Shown: piece after piece, positions 27,680-37,010 of the stretch | Numbering within the stretch: position 1 is the stretch's first letter | How the letters are laid out: each line of letters opens with the position of its first letter | The notes under the pieces: generated by a model | The model's database searches: none | What the model saw: the letters and a program-made list of their open reading frames with translations, nothing else | Told to the model about the DNA's origin: nothing | Source of the DNA: Geothrix fermentans DSM 14018 | Lineage (GTDB): Bacteria; Acidobacteriota; Holophagae; Holophagales; Holophagaceae | Length of the DNA: 64,000 nucleotides | Reading direction: 5' to 3' | Assembly: GCF_000428885.1 (NCBI RefSeq) | Contig: NZ_AUAU01000008.1 | Coordinates: 106,428-170,427 of the forward strand | Position numbers and translations under genes: made by a program

Positions 27680-28950
27680 CCGGAATCCCTCACGCGCCGG
27701 CCCAGAGCGACGCTGCCGCCCAGCCACAGGCCCGAGCATCCCACCGCCGCCAGCCCCACGGGGACGGCCAGGGCGGCGAAGGCCGTGGGCGCCCACACGC
27801 CCAGCAGATCGCCGCCGCGGTAGATGAAGGTGTCGATGAAGGGTTTTGATTTGTAGCGTTCCTCGGGGCCCAGGGGGATGTAGAGAATCTCCCGCGCGGG
27901 CCGGTCCACGGCGTAGTGCAGGCCCCGGCGGAGCACCTGGAAGAGGGCCATGACGCCGAAGGTGGGCCAGGCCCACAGGGCGCCGAAGCCTGCCAGGCTC
28001 AGCAGAGGCAGGATGGACAGCACCACGGGGACGCCCAAGGCCGTGATGAGGCGGCCCGTGAGGAACACCTGGGTGGCCAGGGTGAGCACGTTCACCCACA
28101 GGTCGATGCGGGCGAAGGCCGCCGTGCGCGCCGCCGTGCCACTGAAGGTCCGTGCCACGATGGCGCCCTGCTCCAGGTAGAGGAAGGTGCTGGTGATGGT
28201 GAAGAGCAGGATGTAGGCGCAGATGAGCTGGAGGTAGCGGGAGGTCGCAATGAGGCGCAGGCCCGCCAGCAGGCCCGGCCCCGGCTCCCGCGCGGCCTGG
28301 GCGGCGTCACCCAGCCGGAAGAGGGAAGCCAGGCGCTTCACGCACTGCACGGCCAGCTCCAGCGTCAGCGCCGAGAGCAGCAGCAGCGAGAGGGGATCCA
28401 CCTTCAGATGGAGGCCGCCCAGGGTGAGGCCCTTCGTGAGGGCCCCGGTCACCCCCGCCCCGGCGATCGCACCCAAGCTCCCCCCCATGGCGATGACGCC
28501 GAAGAGACGCCTGCCCTGGGCCCCGGACCACACATCCGACATGAGGCCCCAGAACACGGACACCACGAAGAGGTTGAAGACGCTGAGCCAGATGTAGAAG
28601 GCGTAGCCGAGCGCGACGCCGCCGTGGTTCGGCAGCAGGCGGAAGGCCAGGAAGAAGACCAGCATGTTGAGGGCGAAGAAGCGGTAGGCCCAGGGGATGA
28701 AGCGCCGGCGCGGCAGCCTCGACACCAGGGCCGCGAAGGCCGGGTTGGCCAGGGCCATGGCCAGGAGGGTGCCCGTCATGAGCCAGGGCAGCTTGTCGGC
28801 TCCCCGGGCGATGCCCATGGTCTCGCGCACGGGTCGCAGCAGGTAGTAGCCGAAGAGCAGCAGGAAGAAGTACAGGACCGACCAGGCCAAGGCCCGGGCC
28901 TCCCCCTCCTCCAGCAGCACCAGGCGACGAAACAGGCGGGCGGGCGTCAT
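27676..28950 (-). CDS. Npt1/Npt2-family (NTP/NDP-exchange-like) MFS transporter
   Basis: A 424-residue protein with 11-12 membrane helices. The start (LLLFGYYLLRPVRETMGI) and the later FWGLMSDVWSGAQGRRLFG stretch match a bacterial branch related to the ATP/ADP translocases of obligate intracellular bacteria. Free-living members have no proven substrate; nucleotide exchange should not be assumed. It lies immediately upstream of the thr operon on the same strand, and diverges from the epimerase. Confidence 0.72.
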   Translation of the reverse strand: MTPARLFRRLVLLEEGEARALAWSVLYFFLLLFGYYLLRPVRETMGIARGADKLPWLMTGTLLAMALANPAFAALVSRLPRRRFIPWAYRFFALNMLVFFLAFRLLPNHGGVALGYAFYIWLSVFNLFVVSVFWGLMSDVWSGAQGRRLFGVIAMGGSLGAIAGAGVTGALTKGLTLGGLHLKVDPLSLLLLSALTLELAVQCVKRLASLFRLGDAAQAAREPGPGLLAGLRLIATSRYLQLICAYILLFTITSTFLYLEQGAIVARTFSGTAARTAAFARIDLWVNVLTLATQVFLTGRLITALGVPVVLSILPLLSLAGFGALWAWPTFGVMALFQVLRRGLHYAVDRPAREILYIPLGPEERYKSKPFIDTFIYRGGDLLGVWAPTAFAALAVPVGLAAVGCSGLWLGGSVALGRRVRDSG

Positions 28951-29041
28951 GGGACTCCGGAAAAGATGTTGCGGGAGCGAATGGAGGGAGTATATATCGA
29001 TTCACGATGCATCTAGCCCATCCTTCCCGCCGGAGGTTTTC

Positions 29042-30169
29042 ATGACCGTCTCCCGCCGTGAGTTCCTCCAGTGGTCCGCCGCTGCCTCGGCCCTGGCCGC
29101 CACCGGCCTGGACCTGTCCGCCGCCCCCGCCAAGACCGCGCCGAAGAAGATCCTCATCCTCGGCGGCACGGGCTTCCTGGGCCCCGCCACCATCGAGATC
29201 GCCCAGAGCCGCGGCCACCACGTGACCATGTTCAATCGCGGGAAGACGCGCCCCGACCTCTTCCCGGGCGTGGAGAAGCTGCACGGCGACCGCGACCCTA
29301 AGAAGGGCGAGGGCCTGAAGGCGCTCGAGTCGGGTAGCTGGGACGCCGTCATCGACAACAGCGCCTACTACCCGCGCATGGTGGCCGCCTCCGCGGGCCT
29401 GCTGGCCCCGCGGGTGAAGCAGTACCTGATCATCTCCAGCATCAGCGCCTACAAGGAGCCCAACCCCGAGAACGGCACCGAGGACGCGCCCCTGGCCACG
29501 CTCGCCGACCCCGCGGTGGAGGAGATGGGGAAGGAATACCAGAACTACGGCGGCCTCAAGGCCCTGTGCGAGCAGGCCGCCCAGAAGGCCCTGCCCGGCC
29601 GGACCGCGGTGATCCGCCCCGGCTACATCGTGGGTCCCGACGATCCCACGGGCCGCTTCACCTACTGGCCCGTGCGCTTCGACCGGGGCGGCGAGCTCGC
29701 CGTGCCCGGTTCTGCCTCCGACCCGGTGGAGATCATCGATGTCCGCGACCTGGCGGCCTGGCTGGTGCACCTGGTTGAGCGGGGCACCACGGGCACCTTC
29801 AACGCCTGCGGTCCCGAGAAGCGCCTCGCCTGGGGCAGCCTGGTGGAGGCCTTCCAGAAGGCCGGGAACGCGAACGCCAAGCCCGTCTGGATCCCCACGG
29901 ACTTCCTGGCGAAGCAGAAGGACATCGAGTTCCCCATCTGGGCCCCCTACGCGGGCGAGACCAAGGGCTTCCACACCTGGCGCAACGACCGCGCCGTGAA
30001 GGCCGGCCTGCGCTTCCGCCCCGCCTTCGAGACCGTGAGGGACACCCTCGCCTGGTACAAGATCCAGGAGAAGGTGGAGAAGGGCCGCACCCGCCTCGCC
30101 GGGCCCGCAGCCGAGCAGGAGGCCAAGCTCATCCTGGCCTGGCGCGAATCCCTCAAGGCCAAGGGCTGA
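29042..30169 (+). CDS. Tat-exported NAD-dependent epimerase/dehydratase
   Basis: A 375-residue protein. An N-terminal twin-arginine signal (SRREFLQWSAAASALA, residues 4-19) precedes a short-chain dehydrogenase fold: LILGGTGFLGPATIE is the NAD site, ISSISAYKE a serine-containing strand, and YGGLKALCE the active Tyr-xxx-Lys. The mature enzyme is therefore predicted to work outside the cytoplasm, which is unusual for an NAD-binding protein. The Gfo/Idh-like secretory oxidoreductases with Tat signals are a precedent. Start is set by GGAGG before ATG 29042. Confidence 0.82.
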   Translation: MTVSRREFLQWSAAASALAATGLDLSAAPAKTAPKKILILGGTGFLGPATIEIAQSRGHHVTMFNRGKTRPDLFPGVEKLHGDRDPKKGEGLKALESGSWDAVIDNSAYYPRMVAASAGLLAPRVKQYLIISSISAYKEPNPENGTEDAPLATLADPAVEEMGKEYQNYGGLKALCEQAAQKALPGRTAVIRPGYIVGPDDPTGRFTYWPVRFDRGGELAVPGSASDPVEIIDVRDLAAWLVHLVERGTTGTFNACGPEKRLAWGSLVEAFQKAGNANAKPVWIPTDFLAKQKDIEFPIWAPYAGETKGFHTWRNDRAVKAGLRFRPAFETVRDTLAWYKIQEKVEKGRTRLAGPAAEQEAKLILAWRESLKAKG

Positions 30170-30245
30170 CCGGATCCCCCCGCGCCCGCGGACGCAGGCC
30201 CCATGCGACAATGGCCTCAATCCACGGTGAGCGACAAGGATCCCC

Positions 30246-30812
30246 ATGACCTCCCAGCCCGATAAAGCGCCCAAGAAGGACAAGCCGAAGAAGCAGACGC
30301 CGGAGCAGCGCCAGGAGCTCATGCGCTACAACCGCATGATGTACGGCCCCACGGCCCGGGAAGTGAAGCCCGTGGCCAAGAAGGTCAACTACGGGTCCGC
30401 CTACCTGAGCCACCCCAAGTTCCAGAGCCTGATGGCCGCCTTCCGGAAGGGGACCGCCTTCAAGTTCGAGGTCTCGGACAAGGGCAAGACCTACGCCATC
30501 GCCACGGACGGCACCGACATCTCCTTCAACGGGCGGACCATCTTCTACTCCCGCCCCATGAACCGGTACGAGGACCACCTCCTGCTGGACCGGGTATCCC
30601 TCACCCAGTACCAGACCACCGAGGCCCTCATCCATCTGGCCTTCGCCGTGCTCCGCAGCTTTCCTGAGCTCGCCGGCCACCAGTTGGCCTACATGCAGCA
30701 CGAGTTCTACTACGGCGCTGAGCCCCTGGAGGCGGGCATCCCCACGGGAGGGCCCAACCTCCTGCTGGGTTCGTACCGGCACAGCAAGGTCCAGGAGCGG
30801 GCCCGGAGCTGA
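30246..30812 (+). CDS. hypothetical protein with basic N-terminus
   Basis: A 188-residue soluble protein. The first 30 residues are rich in Lys and Gln, then a folded domain follows with YGSAYLSHPKFQ and HEFYYGAEP. No membrane helix or known motif. It ends 22 bp from the opposing CBS gene. Function unknown. Confidence 0.6.
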   Translation: MTSQPDKAPKKDKPKKQTPEQRQELMRYNRMMYGPTAREVKPVAKKVNYGSAYLSHPKFQSLMAAFRKGTAFKFEVSDKGKTYAIATDGTDISFNGRTIFYSRPMNRYEDHLLLDRVSLTQYQTTEALIHLAFAVLRSFPELAGHQLAYMQHEFYYGAEPLEAGIPTGGPNLLLGSYRHSKVQERARS

Positions 30813-30834
30813 GCCGCTCCGGTCCCGGATGGGC

Positions 30835-31263
30835 TCAGGTGTGGATGTAGTGCACCAGCTGGTCGATGGTGAACTGCTGGTCGGAAATGGTCTCTTTCAC
30901 CAGGTCGCCGATGGAGAGGATGCCCAGCACCTCGTTGTCCTCCCCCAGCACCGGCAGGTGGCGGATGTGCTTGCCCGTCATGAGGGCCATGCATTCCTCC
31001 ACGGTCTCGTCCAGAGTCACGCAGCTCACGCGCTCGCTCATGATCTCCCGCACGAGCGTGTCCTTCGAGGTCTTGCCCTTGAGGATGATCTTCCGGGCAT
31101 AGTCCCGCTCCGAGAAGATCCCCACCAGCCGCCCGCCCTCCAGCACCAGCAGGGCGCCGATGTCATGCTGGGCCAATAGCGTCAGGGCCGTGAACACCGT
31201 GTCGTCGGGCCCCACCGACACCAGGGCCTTCTTGCCTTGGATCAACTGGGCGAGTGGTCGCAT
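30835..31263 (-). CDS. tandem CBS-domain protein
   Basis: A 142-residue protein made only of two CBS domains (about 8-65 and 70-130): GPDDTVFTALTLLAQHDIGALLV and IGDLVKET motifs. Such proteins bind adenosine nucleotides and act as energy sensors or regulators of partner proteins. Start at 31263 with GGGAGG. A 211-bp gap to argF follows. Confidence 0.85.
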   Translation of the reverse strand: MRPLAQLIQGKKALVSVGPDDTVFTALTLLAQHDIGALLVLEGGRLVGIFSERDYARKIILKGKTSKDTLVREIMSERVSCVTLDETVEECMALMTGKHIRHLPVLGEDNEVLGILSIGDLVKETISDQQFTIDQLVHYIHT

Positions 31264-31376
31264 GCATGCCTCCCGGGCTCGGCTGAGGATGGGTTCTGGG
31301 ATCGTGGCCCTGACTATACGGCCAAGTCGCGGACGGGGGGAGGGCGTATTCCAAGGTCTACCGCCCGGTCCATTAC

Positions 31377-31387
31377 GACACTGTGTC
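31377..31387. promoter_or_regulatory. 11-bp palindrome between CBS gene and argF
   Basis: GACAC-T-GTGTC is a perfect odd palindrome lying about 90 bp before argF; on the minus strand it overlaps a TTGACA that could be the CBS gene -35. A possible operator, regulator unknown. The rest of 31264-31474 shows no gene. Confidence 0.35.
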
Positions 31388-31474
31388 AAAGAGAACCCGT
31401 GACCGCCCTTTCAAATCGCTGGAATCCGGGCACGGCGATACCCTAGGCCTTTGAATCGGATCGGGAGGACCCCC

Positions 31475-32467
31475 ATGGCCGTCAACCTCAAGGGACGCAG
31501 CTTTCTCACCCTCATGGACTTCACCCCCCTGGAGGTGCGCTACCTCCTGGACCTCTCCCGGGACCTGAAGGCCAAGAAGCGCATGGGCCTCCACGGCGAG
31601 GCGCTGAAGGGCAAGAACATCGTGCTGCTCTTCGAGAAGACCAGCACCCGCACCCGCTGCGCCTTCGAGGTCGGAGCCCTGGAGGAGGGCGCCCACGTCA
31701 CCTTCCTCGATTCCGCCAGCTCCCAGGTGGGGAAGAAGGAATCCATCGAGGACAGCGCCAAAGTGCTGGGCCGCTTCTACGACGGCATCGAGTACCGCGG
31801 CTACAAGCAGGAGGTCGTGGAGGCCCTGGCCAAGCACAGCGGCGTGCCCGTGTGGAACGGCCTCACGGATACCGACCACCCCACCCAGATCCTGGCGGAC
31901 TTCCTCACCATCGAGGAGCACGTGGCCAAGCCCCTGAACAAGGTGAAGCTGGTCTTCTGCGGCGACATCCGCAACAACATGAGCTACGCCCTGATGTACG
32001 GCGCCGCCAAGACCGGCATGCACATGGTGGCCCTGGGGCCGAAAGAACTGGCCCCGGATCCGGCCGTCCTGGCCGCCGCCCGCAAGGCCGCCGAGGAGAC
32101 CGGCGCCACCATCGAGGTGACCGATGATGTGGCCGCCGCCGTGAAGGGCGCTGACGTGCTCTACACCGACGTCTGGGCCAGCATGGGCGAGGAGGACCAG
32201 ATCCCCCAGCGCGTGAAGCTGCTCACGCCCTACAAGGTCACCATGGAGATGGTCCAAAAGACCGGCAACCCCGATGTGAAGTTCCTCCACTGCCTGCCGG
32301 CCTTCCACGACTTCGAGACCAAGCTGGCCAAGGAGCAGAAGGCCCTGGGCCACGACATCCGCGAGGTCACCGACGAGGTGTTCCGCAGCCGCCACAGCGT
32401 GGTCTTCGACGAGGCCGAGAACCGCATGCACACCATCAAGGCGGTCATGGTGGCGACCATCGGGTGA
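31475..32467 (+). CDS. argF: ornithine carbamoyltransferase
   Basis: A 330-residue enzyme that joins ornithine and carbamoyl phosphate to citrulline. The carbamoyl-phosphate loop STRTR (in [13 protein letters not shown]), HPTQ motif ([10 protein letters not shown]), and ornithine-site HCLP ([10 protein letters not shown]) are intact. GGGAGGA precedes ATG 31475; upstream in-frame ATGs are rejected. It is isolated from other arginine genes here and ends in a strong hairpin. Confidence 0.96.
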   Translation: MAVNLKGRSFLTLMDFTPLEVRYLLDLSRDLKAKKRMGLHGEALKGKNIVLLFEKTSTRTRCAFEVGALEEGAHVTFLDSASSQVGKKESIEDSAKVLGRFYDGIEYRGYKQEVVEALAKHSGVPVWNGLTDTDHPTQILADFLTIEEHVAKPLNKVKLVFCGDIRNNMSYALMYGAAKTGMHMVALGPKELAPDPAVLAAARKAAEETGATIEVTDDVAAAVKGADVLYTDVWASMGEEDQIPQRVKLLTPYKVTMEMVQKTGNPDVKFLHCLPAFHDFETKLAKEQKALGHDIREVTDEVFRSRHSVVFDEAENRMHTIKAVMVATIG

Positions 32468-32479
32468 GACTTTGCCTTT

Positions 32480-32512
32480 CGCAGAAATGGCCCCGATGGG
32501 GCCATTTCTGCG
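32480..32512 (+). terminator. hairpin after argF
   Basis: A perfect 15-bp stem (32480-32494 with 32498-32512) with a GAT loop lies 13 bp after argF. It lacks a T run on the plus strand, so it may be a stabilising or Rho-linked structure rather than a classic terminator. Confidence 0.6.
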
Positions 32513-32559
32513 CACGGAGTGCTATGGTGGGACCACTCATCCCATCCATCGGAGGCACC

Positions 32560-33057
32560 ATGCGATCGGCCCGTCTGTTCGTTGTCCCTGTACTCGCGGC
32601 GCTGTCCCTGGCGGCCCAGGAGTCGCCCCTCTCCGGCACCTGGACCCAGACCAGGGCCGATGACATCGCCGCGGCCATCGACGCCACGGTGAAGGACATG
32701 AACTTCATCAAGCGGCCCATCGCCCGGGGGCGTCTGGCGAAGCTGAACCCGGCCTACAAGAAGGTCACCATCACCATCACCGACAAGGGCGTCGCCGTGA
32801 AGCTGGATGACCGGGCCCCCATCCTCATGGCCGCCGCCGGCAAGGCCACGCCCTGGACCCGCGAAGACGGCGAGAAGTTCATGGTGGCCGCCCAGGTGGA
32901 GAAGGACCGGCTCATCCAGACCTTCAAGAACGAGGAGGGCGAACGCACCAACGTCTTCCGGCTGGGCCCGGACGGCAAGACCCTCACGCTCACCGCCACC
33001 ATCAAGAGCGGCAAGCTACCCAAACCACTGACCTACAGCATCACCTTCGGGCGCTAG
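32560..33057 (+). CDS. secreted lipocalin-like hypothetical protein
   Basis: A 165-residue protein with a Sec signal peptide (cleavage near LAAQ, residue 19) and a beta-rich remainder: SGTWTQTRADD and KPLTYSITFGR look like a small lipid- or calycin-type barrel. GGAGG precedes ATG 32560. Function unknown. Confidence 0.6.
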   Translation: MRSARLFVVPVLAALSLAAQESPLSGTWTQTRADDIAAAIDATVKDMNFIKRPIARGRLAKLNPAYKKVTITITDKGVAVKLDDRAPILMAAAGKATPWTREDGEKFMVAAQVEKDRLIQTFKNEEGERTNVFRLGPDGKTLTLTATIKSGKLPKPLTYSITFGR

Positions 33058-33086
33058 CATTCCCCAGCGTCCCCCGGGGGTGACTC

Positions 33087-33503
33087 ATGAAACGCCCCAC
33101 GCGGCTCCTCCTCACGATCCCGGTCCTGGCGCTCCTGCTCGCCTGCCGCCCGGCAGCCCTCGCCCCGGATGCCCCGGACACGGCCGACACCCGGGCCGTG
33201 CTGGGGTTCCTCGAGGCCTACGGGCGCAGAGACCTGGACGGGATGATGCGCTTCCTCACCGCGGACGCGGTCTTCCGGGGCTCAGGCCGGGAGCTGTCCA
33301 AGCCGGAGATCCGGGCCTTCTTCCAAACCACCTTCCAGAAGCACCCGGGCCTCCGCGTGGAGATCGGCGCCCTCCGCGTCATCCAGGGCGCCGTCCACGC
33401 CCGCGTCACCGTGCGGACCGACGGCATCTGGACCGACACCTGGATCTTCGAGATGCGGGAGCACCGGATCCGCGCCTACTCGCTCGCCTCCGGGCGGCGC
33501 TAG
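33087..33503 (+). CDS. SnoaL/NTF2-like lipoprotein
   Basis: A 138-residue protein with a lipoprotein signal (LALLLAC, Cys at residue 20) followed by a cone-shaped NTF2-like domain (about 35-130) with FLEAYGRRDLDGMMRFLTADA. Such domains bind small ligands; no catalytic pair is obvious. It is 30 bp from the previous secreted protein, and converges with the phosphatase. Confidence 0.7.
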   Translation: MKRPTRLLLTIPVLALLLACRPAALAPDAPDTADTRAVLGFLEAYGRRDLDGMMRFLTADAVFRGSGRELSKPEIRAFFQTTFQKHPGLRVEIGALRVIQGAVHARVTVRTDGIWTDTWIFEMREHRIRAYSLASGRR

Positions 33504-33509
33504 TCCGAA

Positions 33510-34853
33510 TCACTTCGTGAGCGTGATCCGGTCGAGCTCGCGGCCCTCGGGGTCGAGCTGGCGCACTTTCAGGGCGCGGCCGGCCACGTCCAGCACCGTG
33601 AAGGAGTGCCGGTCGGAAATGAAGGTGCGGGTCCAGGGCTGCCAGCTCGCCCGCACCTCCGTCTGCCAGGGGTCGTAGAGCTCCGCCCCGCCGGCGCCGG
33701 TGACGATGTGGATGACGCCCCTGGCGCGCGTGGCCGTCTTTCCGTCGAAGGCCTCGTCCACGGTGAAGGCCCCCTCCACGGGCCTGCTCCTGGGTCCCAC
33801 CTTCGTGGGCCTGAAGCGCAGGGGCGCGGTGCGCTGGTAGTTGTGGACGTGGCCGGCCAGCACCAGGTCCACGCCGTACTGCTCGAGGAGGGGGCTGATG
33901 GGCCGCATCCACTGGTCGTCCATGTGGCTCCGGGAGCTCTGGAACAGGGGGTGGTGGAGGGCCACGATACGCCAGGTGGCGCCCTGCGCGGCCTTCAGGT
34001 CGGCCTCCAGCCAGGCCTTCAGGGCCGGGCTCGTCCAGTCCGCGTAGACGTTGGAGTCCAGGACCGTCCAGTGGACGTTGCCATAGTCGAAGCTGTAGCT
34101 GGCCATGCGCGGGAAGGCGGGACCCGCGGCAGCCACCACGGCATCGTGCACCCCGGCCACCATCGGCGCGGCGTTCGGCCCGCCGGGCTCCAGGGCGGGC
34201 CCGTCGAGGGGCATGGACCAGTAGGCGAAGTAGGCGGCCGCGTCCCCCAGGCCCTTGAAGGGCACGTCATGGTTGCCGGGTACGCCCAGAAAGGGCACGG
34301 ACCGCATCAGGGGGAACCCCTCCGCGTTGTAGACGGGGAAGAAGTGGGTGCGGTACTCCGAGGCGCGGCCCCGGCCGTAGACCAGATCCCCCACGATGAA
34401 GACCGCATCCGGATGCGCGCCAGCCACGGCCTTCGCAAGGGCCTGCTGGGCGGCGGAGCCATCGGCGGCATCCCCGAATACCACCATGCGATGGGCGCCG
34501 GGGCGCCGGGCCTGCGCCTCCGCCTCGAAGACCACCTTCCCCTCCAGCTTCACCCGGTAGGGCACCTTCACGCCGGGCGTCAGGTTCCGCAGCGTCGCGC
34601 GGTAGATGCGGTGGGCCGGCAGGGGCGGGGCGTCGAGGCGCCGGTAGGCCGGCGCGGCCTGCGCCACCCAGCCCCGGGGACCCTTCACCTCCACGCTCCA
34701 GGCCGCGTCGCGGTCCTCCGCGTGCCACAGCAGATCCAGGCGCTCCTTCGCGGCGAGCTTCGGCGCATCCCCCAGCTGCAGGTAGGGCTTCACCAGGAAG
34801 GCGTCCTGGGCCGACAGGACCGCGGTGAGGACGAGGAGCAGGAGGGGACGCAT
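33510..34853 (-). CDS. secreted metallophosphatase (purple acid phosphatase-like)
   Basis: A 447-residue protein with a Sec signal (about 1-16). An Fn3-like N-terminal domain (20-115) is followed by a calcineurin fold: VFGDAADG, GDLVYGRG, GVPGNHD, VALHHPLF and AGHVHNYQR supply the dinuclear metal ligands. It probably releases phosphate from organic phosphomonoesters in the periplasm. A terminator hairpin lies between it and nuoF, so it is a separate transcript. Confidence 0.88.
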   Translation of the reverse strand: MRPLLLLVLTAVLSAQDAFLVKPYLQLGDAPKLAAKERLDLLWHAEDRDAAWSVEVKGPRGWVAQAAPAYRRLDAPPLPAHRIYRATLRNLTPGVKVPYRVKLEGKVVFEAEAQARRPGAHRMVVFGDAADGSAAQQALAKAVAGAHPDAVFIVGDLVYGRGRASEYRTHFFPVYNAEGFPLMRSVPFLGVPGNHDVPFKGLGDAAAYFAYWSMPLDGPALEPGGPNAAPMVAGVHDAVVAAAGPAFPRMASYSFDYGNVHWTVLDSNVYADWTSPALKAWLEADLKAAQGATWRIVALHHPLFQSSRSHMDDQWMRPISPLLEQYGVDLVLAGHVHNYQRTAPLRFRPTKVGPRSRPVEGAFTVDEAFDGKTATRARGVIHIVTGAGGAELYDPWQTEVRASWQPWTRTFISDRHSFTVLDVAGRALKVRQLDPEGRELDRITLTK

Positions 34854-34868
34854 GGGCCATTATCCATG

Positions 34869-34905
34869 CTCAGAAAACGGGCGCCGAGGGCGCCCGTTTT
34901 CTGAG
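34869..34905. terminator. terminator downstream of nuoF
   Basis: A perfect 17-bp stem (34869-34885 with 34889-34905) with a 3-nt loop has A4/T4 tracts within the arms, 19 bp after the nuoF stop. It is symmetric and may work from both sides. Confidence 0.75.
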
Positions 34906-34923
34906 GAGATGACGGAAGGAAAG

Positions 34924-36294
34924 CTAGTGCGCCCCCACCGCCGACAGCAGCCGCGAGCCCTGCGCGTAGCAGGTCTTATGGGTGATGTGATGCTCGAACT
35001 CGTGCCGGAACTTCTGGAGGGCCGAATCCATGGGGCCGCAGGCGGCATCACCCAGGGGGCAGAGGGTCCGCAGGCCGATGCGGGGGGTGAGGGTGGCCAG
35101 CAGGTCCAGGTCCTCCATGCGGCCCTGGCCGTGCTCGATGCGGTAGAGCACCATCTCCATCCAGTTGCAGCCCTCACGGCAGGGCGTGCACTGGCCGCAG
35201 CTCTCATGGGCGTAGAACTTGATGAGGCGCAGGGTGGCCTGCACCATGCAGGTGTCCTCATCCATGCAGATGAGGCCGCCGGAACCGGCCATGGAGCCGC
35301 GGGCCTTCACGGTATCGAAGTCCAGGGGGCAGTCGAAGTCCTTCTCGTCGAACATGGGGGCGCTGGCGCCGCCGGGGATGATGGCCTTGATCTTCTTGCC
35401 GGTGCTGGAGCCGCCCGCCAGCTCGTTGACCACGAAGTCCATGGGCGTGCCCAGGGGCAGCTCGAAGAGGCCCGGACGCTTCACATGGCCGCTGACGCCG
35501 AAGATGCGGGTGCCCGTGTTCTTGGGGGTGCCCAGCTTGGCGTACTCGGCGCCGCCCATGCGCATGATCGGGGGAACCGCAGCCAGGGTCTCCACGTTGT
35601 TCACGGTGGTGGGCTGGCCGAAGGCGCCCTTGGCCGCCGGGAAGGGCGGCTTCACGCGGGGCTCGCCGCGGCGGCCCTCCAGCGAGTTCAGCAGGGCCGT
35701 CTCCTCGCCGCAGATGTAGGCGCCGGCGCCGCGGTAGACCAGGATGTCGTAGTCCCAGCCCGTGCCCAGGATGTTCTTGCCGAGGTAACCGGCGTCGCGG
35801 GCCTGCTGAATGGCGGCCTCCAGCTTCTCGATGAGCCAGAGGAACTCGCCGCGGATGTAGACGAAGCCCAGCTTGCACTGCATGGCCCAGCCGCCGATGA
35901 TCATGCCCTCGATGAGCTGGTGCGGGTTGTACTCGAGGATGGCGCGGTCCTTGAACGTGCCGGGCTCGCCTTCGTCGCCGTTGCACACCAGGTAGCGGGT
36001 GAACTTACGCTCGGGCGTGTCCTTGGGCATGAAGGACCACTTGAGGCCCGCCGGGAAGCCGGCGCCGCCGCGGCCCCGGATGCCGGAGGCCTTCATCTCC
36101 TCGACCACGGCCACGGGCTCCAGCTTCAGCGCGGCCTTCATGGCCACGTAGCCCTCGTGCTTCTGCTCGTAGACCTTGAGGTGCCAGTTGTCCAGGTCCC
36201 CCGCGCCGCGGAGCATCAAGTTCGGGAACTTGTCCGTGCCGAAGCCGGGGAACGTGTAGATCTGGGGATCGGGCTTGGTTCGAATGGCTGCCAT
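34924..36294 (-). CDS. nuoF: NADH-quinone oxidoreductase subunit F
   Basis: A 456-residue subunit binding NADH, FMN and cluster N3. SGIRGRGGAGFPAGLKW is the NADH site, CNGDEGEPGTFKDR the FMN region, and SCGQCTPCREG plus the later CPLGDAA cysteine bind the 4Fe-4S cluster. It receives electrons from NADH and passes them to the Fe-S chain. Its start is 9 bp after nuoE. nuoG is not next to it. Confidence 0.96.
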   Translation of the reverse strand: MAAIRTKPDPQIYTFPGFGTDKFPNLMLRGAGDLDNWHLKVYEQKHEGYVAMKAALKLEPVAVVEEMKASGIRGRGGAGFPAGLKWSFMPKDTPERKFTRYLVCNGDEGEPGTFKDRAILEYNPHQLIEGMIIGGWAMQCKLGFVYIRGEFLWLIEKLEAAIQQARDAGYLGKNILGTGWDYDILVYRGAGAYICGEETALLNSLEGRRGEPRVKPPFPAAKGAFGQPTTVNNVETLAAVPPIMRMGGAEYAKLGTPKNTGTRIFGVSGHVKRPGLFELPLGTPMDFVVNELAGGSSTGKKIKAIIPGGASAPMFDEKDFDCPLDFDTVKARGSMAGSGGLICMDEDTCMVQATLRLIKFYAHESCGQCTPCREGCNWMEMVLYRIEHGQGRMEDLDLLATLTPRIGLRTLCPLGDAACGPMDSALQKFRHEFEHHITHKTCYAQGSRLLSAVGAH

Positions 36295-36303
36295 GGATTC
36301 CCC

Positions 36304-36879
36304 CTACTTCGCCCAGGGGCGGTAGTCGCCGCGCTTGCAGGCTTCCATCACATCGAGGAGCTTCTTCTCGTCCACGAACTCGTCGTAGACGTCGTGGTTC
36401 ACCTGCACGCAGGGGCCGCTGCCGCAGCCGGCGAGGCACTCGACCTCCTCCACGCTCCACATGCCGTCGGCGCTGGGGCCCTGGCCGGGCTTCACGCCAG
36501 TCTTCTCGCAGACCTTCTCCAGCAGCTGGGCGGCGCCGCGCAGGGCGCAGCTGATGTTGGTGCAGACCTGCAGGTGGAACTTACCCACCGGGGCCTTCTG
36601 GTACATCGTGTAGAAGGTCGCCACGCCGAAGACGTGGCCCTCGGGGATGCCGATGGCCTTCGCCACGGCCTTCATCGCCGAGAGGCTCACGAAGCCGAAC
36701 TCGCGCTGGGCGATGTGCAGGGCCGGCAGCGTGGCCGCGAGCTTGTCGGGGAACTTGGCCATGATGGCCTGGATCTCCGCCAGGGCCTCGGGACTGAATT
36801 CCTTTCGCTCGGATTCCGGAAGCCGCTGGCCCGGCGCCAGGGGCTCGTTCGAGGTCTCGGGAGGCAGAGGATGGTTCAT
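36304..36879 (-). CDS. nuoE: NADH-quinone oxidoreductase subunit E
   Basis: A 191-residue subunit carrying the 2Fe-2S cluster N1a; cysteines CTNISC and CLAGC are present. The chosen ATG at 36879 gives a short basic/proline N-terminus. An earlier ATG (36918) would extend it by 13 residues, but a promoter-like CTGTCA-17-TAAACT (36925-36930, 36902-36907) lies over that segment. nuoE and nuoF form a two-gene unit separated from nuoABCD. Confidence 0.92.
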   Translation of the reverse strand: MNHPLPPETSNEPLAPGQRLPESERKEFSPEALAEIQAIMAKFPDKLAATLPALHIAQREFGFVSLSAMKAVAKAIGIPEGHVFGVATFYTMYQKAPVGKFHLQVCTNISCALRGAAQLLEKVCEKTGVKPGQGPSADGMWSVEEVECLAGCGSGPCVQVNHDVYDEFVDEKKLLDVMEACKRGDYRPWAK

Positions 36880-36901
36880 GGGCGCGCTCGCATGAATGGC
36901 C

Positions 36902-36930
36902 AGTTTAGCCGAACCCATCGCTCCTGACAG
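36902..36930 (-). promoter_or_regulatory. candidate promoter of nuoEF
   Basis: CTGTCA (36925-36930) and TAAACT (36902-36907) on the minus strand are 17 bp apart, each 4 of 6 to consensus. Transcription from here would start just before the ATG at 36879, behind the terminator of the CDGSH/YceI unit. Confidence 0.45.
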
Positions 36931-36953
36931 GGCCGGAGCCGCCGCGCAGGCGC

Positions 36954-36988
36954 AAAAAAGGAGGCGCCGGACCGGGTCCGGCGGCTCC
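36954..36988 (-). terminator. Rho-independent terminator after the CDGSH gene
   Basis: A 13-bp stem with one mismatch (36960-36972 with 36976-36988), 3-nt loop, followed on the minus strand by six T residues. It lies 22 bp after the CDGSH stop and separates it from nuoE. Confidence 0.85.
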
Positions 36989-37010
36989 CATCGCGGCCTC
37001 CGTCCGGGGA

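Noticed and set aside
36880..36918. Upstream nuoE start at 36918
   Set aside because: AGGAG is only two bases from that ATG and a promoter-like pair overlaps the segment; the extra residues do not look like NuoE.
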